In this document: positions 61,252 to 64,000 of the stretch, piece by piece
Layout: each line of letters opens with the position of its first letter
Numbering within the stretch: position 1 is the first letter of the stretch
Source of the DNA: Betaproteobacteria bacterium
GTDB lineage: Bacteria; Pseudomonadota; Gammaproteobacteria; Burkholderiales; Usitatibacteraceae
NCBI GenBank assembly: GCA_016708825.1
Contig: JADJEZ010000013.1
Location: 1 to 64,000, forward strand
Length of the DNA stretch: 64,000 nucleotides
Reading direction: 5' to 3'
Notes under the pieces: generated by a model
What the model saw: the letters and a program-made list of their open reading frames with translations, nothing else
Database searches by the model: none
Told to the model about the DNA's origin: nothing
Made by a program: the position numbers and the translations under genes

Positions 61252-61321
61252 CTCGCCTGTCACGCCTCTCACCGGCGAGATCAACTGAACTAATCGTCAC
61301 TACCTGATTGGAGGAATCCGA

Positions 61322-61717
61322 ATGGCAGCGAAGAAAGCCAAGAAACCCGCCGCGAAAAAACCCGCGGCGAAGAAACCCGCCGCGAAGAAGACCGCGGCCA
61401 AGAAACCCGCCGCCAAGAAGCCGGCCGCCAAGAAAAAGGCCGCGCCCAAGAAGACCGGCGCCAAGCGCAAGCCCAACGCCGCATTCATGAAGCCGCTCAT
61501 GCCGAGCGCCGCGCTCGCCGCCGTGATCGGCTCCGCCGCCCAGCCCCGCACGGAAGTCACGAGCAAGCTGTGGGCCTACATCAAGAAGAACAACCTCCAG
61601 GACAAGGTCAACCGGCGCAACATCAACGCCGACGACAAGCTCCGCGAGGTCTTCGGCGGCAAGAGGACCGTCTCGATGTTCGAGATGACCAAGCTGGTTT
61701 CCAAGCACCTGAAGTAA
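61322..61717 (+). CDS. SWIB/MDM2-domain protein with lysine-rich AAKKP N terminus
   Basis: A 131-residue small basic protein. The N-terminal 40 residues are tandem KKPAA/AAKKP units, a histone H1-like DNA-binding tail, and the C terminus is a SWIB domain (PLMPSAALAAVIGSAAQPR, SKLWAYIKKNNLQDK, RRNINADDKLREVFGGKR, SMFEMTKLVSKHLK). Such tail-plus-SWIB proteins occur in many Betaproteobacteria and in Chlamydia. DNA compaction or a nucleoid role is inferred. The frame is intact across the repeat. Strong promoter upstream, and a double hairpin after the stop. Confidence 0.92.
   Translation: MAAKKAKKPAAKKPAAKKPAAKKTAAKKPAAKKPAAKKKAAPKKTGAKRKPNAAFMKPLMPSAALAAVIGSAAQPRTEVTSKLWAYIKKNNLQDKVNRRNINADDKLREVFGGKRTVSMFEMTKLVSKHLK
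61334..61450 (+). repeat. AAKKP-coding tandem repeat (SWIB protein tail)
   Basis: About ten imperfect 12-15-nt units (AAG AAA CCC GCC GCC type) encode the Lys/Ala/Pro tail. DNA of this kind is prone to copy-number slippage, so the tail length may vary between strains. Confidence 0.8.
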
Positions 61718-61720
61718 CGG

Positions 61721-61740
61721 GTGCCGGCGACAGCCGGCAC
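61721..61740 (+). terminator. Hairpin directly after the SWIB gene
   Basis: GTGCCGGC (61721-61728) with GCCGGCAC (61733-61740), a perfect 8-bp stem with a 4-nt loop, 3 nt after the stop. No T run follows. Confidence 0.5.
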
Positions 61741-61753
61741 GCGGCAATCGAAT

Positions 61754-61778
61754 CGGGCCGGCTTCTGCCGGCCCGTTT
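61754..61778. terminator. Second hairpin with TTT, between SWIB and DUF1501
   Basis: CGGGCCGGC (61754-61762) with GCCGGCCCG (61767-61775), a perfect 9-bp stem with a TTCT loop, followed by TTT. It can stop transcription from both convergent genes. Confidence 0.6.
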
Positions 61779-61803
61779 CATTTCGGTGCCGACCGAAGCT
61801 CGG

Positions 61804-63203
61804 TCAGGCCATGAAGCCCAGGTTTGCCGCTGGGAAGCGGGCGAGGTTCGGGAAGATCGTGTTCACGTCCGCGGAACCGACGCCGAACCAGCTGGCCAGG
61901 GTCGCCGCGTACTGGTCAACCGCCGTGGTGGGAATCCAGAGACCGCCGCTGCCGGTGTCGTCCGGTCCGCCCCGCACGAGCGTCGGAAAGCTTCCGTACA
62001 TCTCGCCTCCCCGCACCGCGCCGCCGGCCACCAGGTGGTGATTTCCCCAGGCGTGGTCCGACCCCTTGCCGTTCGAGGGAAAAGTCCTGTTGAAGTCCGA
62101 CGCGGTGAAGCTCGTGACAAGGTCCGCGCAATCGAGTTCGGCGGTCGCGCTGTAGAGGGCCGACATCGCCCCGCTGACTTCGCCCAGGAGCTGCGCCTGC
62201 CGCCCCGGCTTCTCGTCGCCGTGCGTGTCGAACCCGCCTATCGAGGCGAAGAAGACCTGCCGCTTGAGCCCAGGGCGGCGCGGACGGCCACCAGCCGGGC
62301 GATCATCTGCATCTGCGCGCCCAGTCCCGTCGCCGGAAACGCGGTGGCGAAGGGCGGGACGCTCGACAGCGCGCTGGCGAGAAGCTGCTGGTTCTGGATG
62401 GCCCGGTCGATCACGTCCTTCCAGGCGCCTTCGAAAAGGCTCACGGACGGAATCGCGAGCATCTCGGAGATGCCCCGGGAAAGGGGGTCCGTCGAGGTCG
62501 CGCCCTTGTAGAAGTCGAACCCCAGGAGGTTTCCCGGAGATACCTTGAACGAGGAGATGGTCGTGCCGACCTCGAACAGGTTGTTGCCCGAAACGGAGAT
62601 GAGGGTCGAGCTCTGGTTCGCTCCGTTGGCGCTCTTCATGAGGTCGCCCAGCCGGCCCCCCCAGCCCGAGCGTGGCGCCCCGTCCGAGATCGAGCTTTGC
62701 CACTGGGCCTGCTGGTCGCTGTGGGAGAAGAGGTCGGGGGGGATGGGCACCGTGCGTGCACGGTACTGGCTGCGCGTGGTCGGCACCCGCAAGGGCCCCG
62801 TGTTGGCCACGATCGCCGCCCGCCCCTGGTTGAAGAGGGACTGGAATCCGGACATCGCCGGGTGAAGCGCGAAGCTGCGGCCGGGCGTGTTGCGCACGTT
62901 CAGCGGCAGGAGGCTCGCCTGGCCCAGGGCGAGGGTGGGAGTGCGTCCGCTCGCGTACTGCAGGTACTCCGTGGCGCTTGTCGGGATCACCATGTTGTTG
63001 CCGTCGTTGCCCCCGAACAGGAAGATGCAGACGAGGGCGCGGTAGTCCTCGCCCGCGGCTTTCGGGTTGGCGGGCGCAAGGCTCGCCGCCGCCGCCATCC
63101 TTTGCAGGTCGCTCCAGGCACCCATGCCCGCCGTCGCCGTGCACGCCACGGCGAGCCTGCGGAGAAATTCGCGTCGATTCGTCACGGTCTGTCTCCCTGT
63201 CAT
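61804..63203 (-). CDS. DUF1501 family protein, Tat-exported, one frameshift
   Basis: A DUF1501 protein of about 466 residues. It begins after an ATGA overlap with the upstream DUF1800 gene (63203/63200). A twin-arginine signal is visible in NRREFLRRLAVACTATAGMG, so it is exported folded. Core motifs are CIFLFGGNDGNNMVIPTS, FALHPAMSGFQSLFN and, after a frame change near 62,270, FASIGGFDTHGDE, DFNRTFPSNGKGSDHAWGNH and HLVAGGAVRGGEMYG, with the end PAANLGFMA. The family is distantly related to sulfatases and its function is unknown. DUF1800-DUF1501 pairs are common. Confidence 0.87.
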
Positions 63204-64000
63204 TTCTGGATGGCGAACTCGGGGGATATGGCGACCAGCATCAGTGCCGCCTTGACCCGGTCCGTGATGGTGGCGCCCGTGCCCGTCTTCGGTGCGGCCA
63301 TGGCACCGAGGGTCGAGATGATGGCGTTGCGCGTGGCCGCGGACATGTACCCGTTCATGAAGAGGAGGTTCAGGCTGTCCGCGAGGTCGGCGGGGTTCGA
63401 GGCCATCGCGTTCAGGCCGGCGAGGTTGAGTGTCAGTCGCGTGTCGTCCTTGCCGTAGTAGCCGTTGCGGATCAGCTTGCCGAAGAAATTGAGGCCGCCG
63501 ACCATGCTGGTTTCCGTGGTGATCTGGAACTCCGGAGCCACGAGGCCGGCCGCCGCGAGCGCCCCGGGATGCCGGTAGTTGGGGGAGAAGAAATTGAAGA
63601 CGCTGGGCGAGAGAAGCGGGCTCTGATTGAGCCCCTCGTCTGCGCCGTCCAGGTACCAGATCCGGTTTCGCCCGCTCGGGCTCGTGGCATTGAGGCCGCG
63701 CAGGAAGTTCGCGAACCGGATCACGGGCTCGCGCTGCTTGCCCCATCCCGGCTCGGCGGCCTTCGCCGGGTCGCGCGCCTCGGGGTCGAGCAGGACGGCG
63801 CGGAGAACCGCGCGCAGGTCGCCGCGCACGCCCTGGCCGTTGTCGTCGAAAACGGCCGCCACGCGCCGGAGATAGGCCGCGCTCGGATTCGACGTGACGA
63901 ACCGCTGGATCAGCTGCCGGCCGACGAAGGGGCCCACGTTCGGGTGCCGGAAGAGGGCATCGAGCGCGTCCTTCAGGTCCTTTCTCGCGCCCTGGTTCGC
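63200..64000 (-). CDS. DUF1800 family protein, C-terminal part
   Basis: The C-terminal 267 residues or so of a DUF1800 protein whose start lies beyond the right edge. Visible family segments are FVGRQLIQRFVTSNPS, RRVAAVFDDNGQGVRGDL, LLSPSVFNFFSPNYRHPGAL and LMLVAISPEFAIQK at the end. Function unknown. It is translationally coupled to DUF1501 by an ATGA overlap. No frame break was noticed in the visible part. Confidence 0.88.
   Translation of the reverse strand, partial: ANQGARKDLKDALDALFRHPNVGPFVGRQLIQRFVTSNPSAAYLRRVAAVFDDNGQGVRGDLRAVLRAVLLDPEARDPAKAAEPGWGKQREPVIRFANFLRGLNATSPSGRNRIWYLDGADEGLNQSPLLSPSVFNFFSPNYRHPGALAAAGLVAPEFQITTETSMVGGLNFFGKLIRNGYYGKDDTRLTLNLAGLNAMASNPADLADSLNLLFMNGYMSAATRNAIISTLGAMAAPKTGTGATITDRVKAALMLVAISPEFAIQK

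Overview
The window is about 64 kb of very GC-rich DNA (roughly two thirds or more G+C by eye) from a Betaproteobacterium, probably Burkholderiales or a close relative. This rests on the gene orders maf-yceD-rpmF-plsX-fabHDG-acpP-fabF-pabC-mltG-tmk-holB-pilZ-tatD and rne/rluC-HAD-Rieske-sppA, on proteobacterial protein types (PutA, PpdK, RlmM, group 3d hydrogenase), and on the AAKKP-repeat SWIB protein. The sequence looks like a draft or metagenome assembly. About twenty genes, several of them essential single-copy ones, carry small frame changes, and two blocks consist almost only of G and C (about 13,960-14,093 and 55,524-55,690). I read most broken frames as sequence error and annotate each affected gene as one feature.

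Layout. 1-3.2 kb: putA (proline catabolism), partial and broken. 3.3-5.2 kb: an exported orphan Hcp-like protein and an LldD-type hydroxyacid dehydrogenase. 5.2-13.9 kb: a signalling and carbon-metabolism block with a degenerate GGDEF protein, a Cache-PAS histidine kinase, pyruvate phosphate dikinase, a small exported protein and an active-type diguanylate cyclase, with two CRP-type palindromes. 14.1 kb: tRNA-Leu(UAA). 14.3-19.5 kb: hoxFUYHW, an NAD-reducing [NiFe] hydrogenase with its maturation protease. 19.5-28.6 kb: FadH-like reductase, aspartate aminotransferase, a PAS histidine kinase, uvrB, a low-molecular-weight phosphatase, an AhpD-like protein and a DsbA-like isomerase. 28.6-38 kb: rne divergent from rluC-HAD-Rieske-sppA, followed by a PAS-GGDEF-EAL protein with an in-frame stop. 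37.8-51 kb: an RsmI-like methyltransferase and maf, divergent from the long fatty-acid, cell-wall and DNA-replication operon. 51-55.5 kb: a 2-hydroxyacid dehydrogenase, a membrane-fused spermidine-synthase-like protein, a lipase and a peroxiredoxin. 55.7-61.1 kb: a Maqu_2220-type fatty acyl-CoA reductase, a phasin-like protein, a patatin, a TetR regulator and a TPR-like protein, which together look like a neutral-lipid module. 61.3 kb to the end: a SWIB protein, then DUF1501 and DUF1800 (partial).

Functional themes. H2 oxidation feeding NADH (hox); proline, hydroxyacid and pyruvate entry to central carbon metabolism; a complete fatty-acid initiation and elongation set; probable storage-lipid chemistry; and heavy c-di-GMP signalling (three GGDEF proteins, one EAL, one PilZ). 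The small exported protein and diguanylate cyclase have a CRP-type site placed at about -41.5 relative to a candidate promoter, which suggests control by a CRP/Clp-type regulator.
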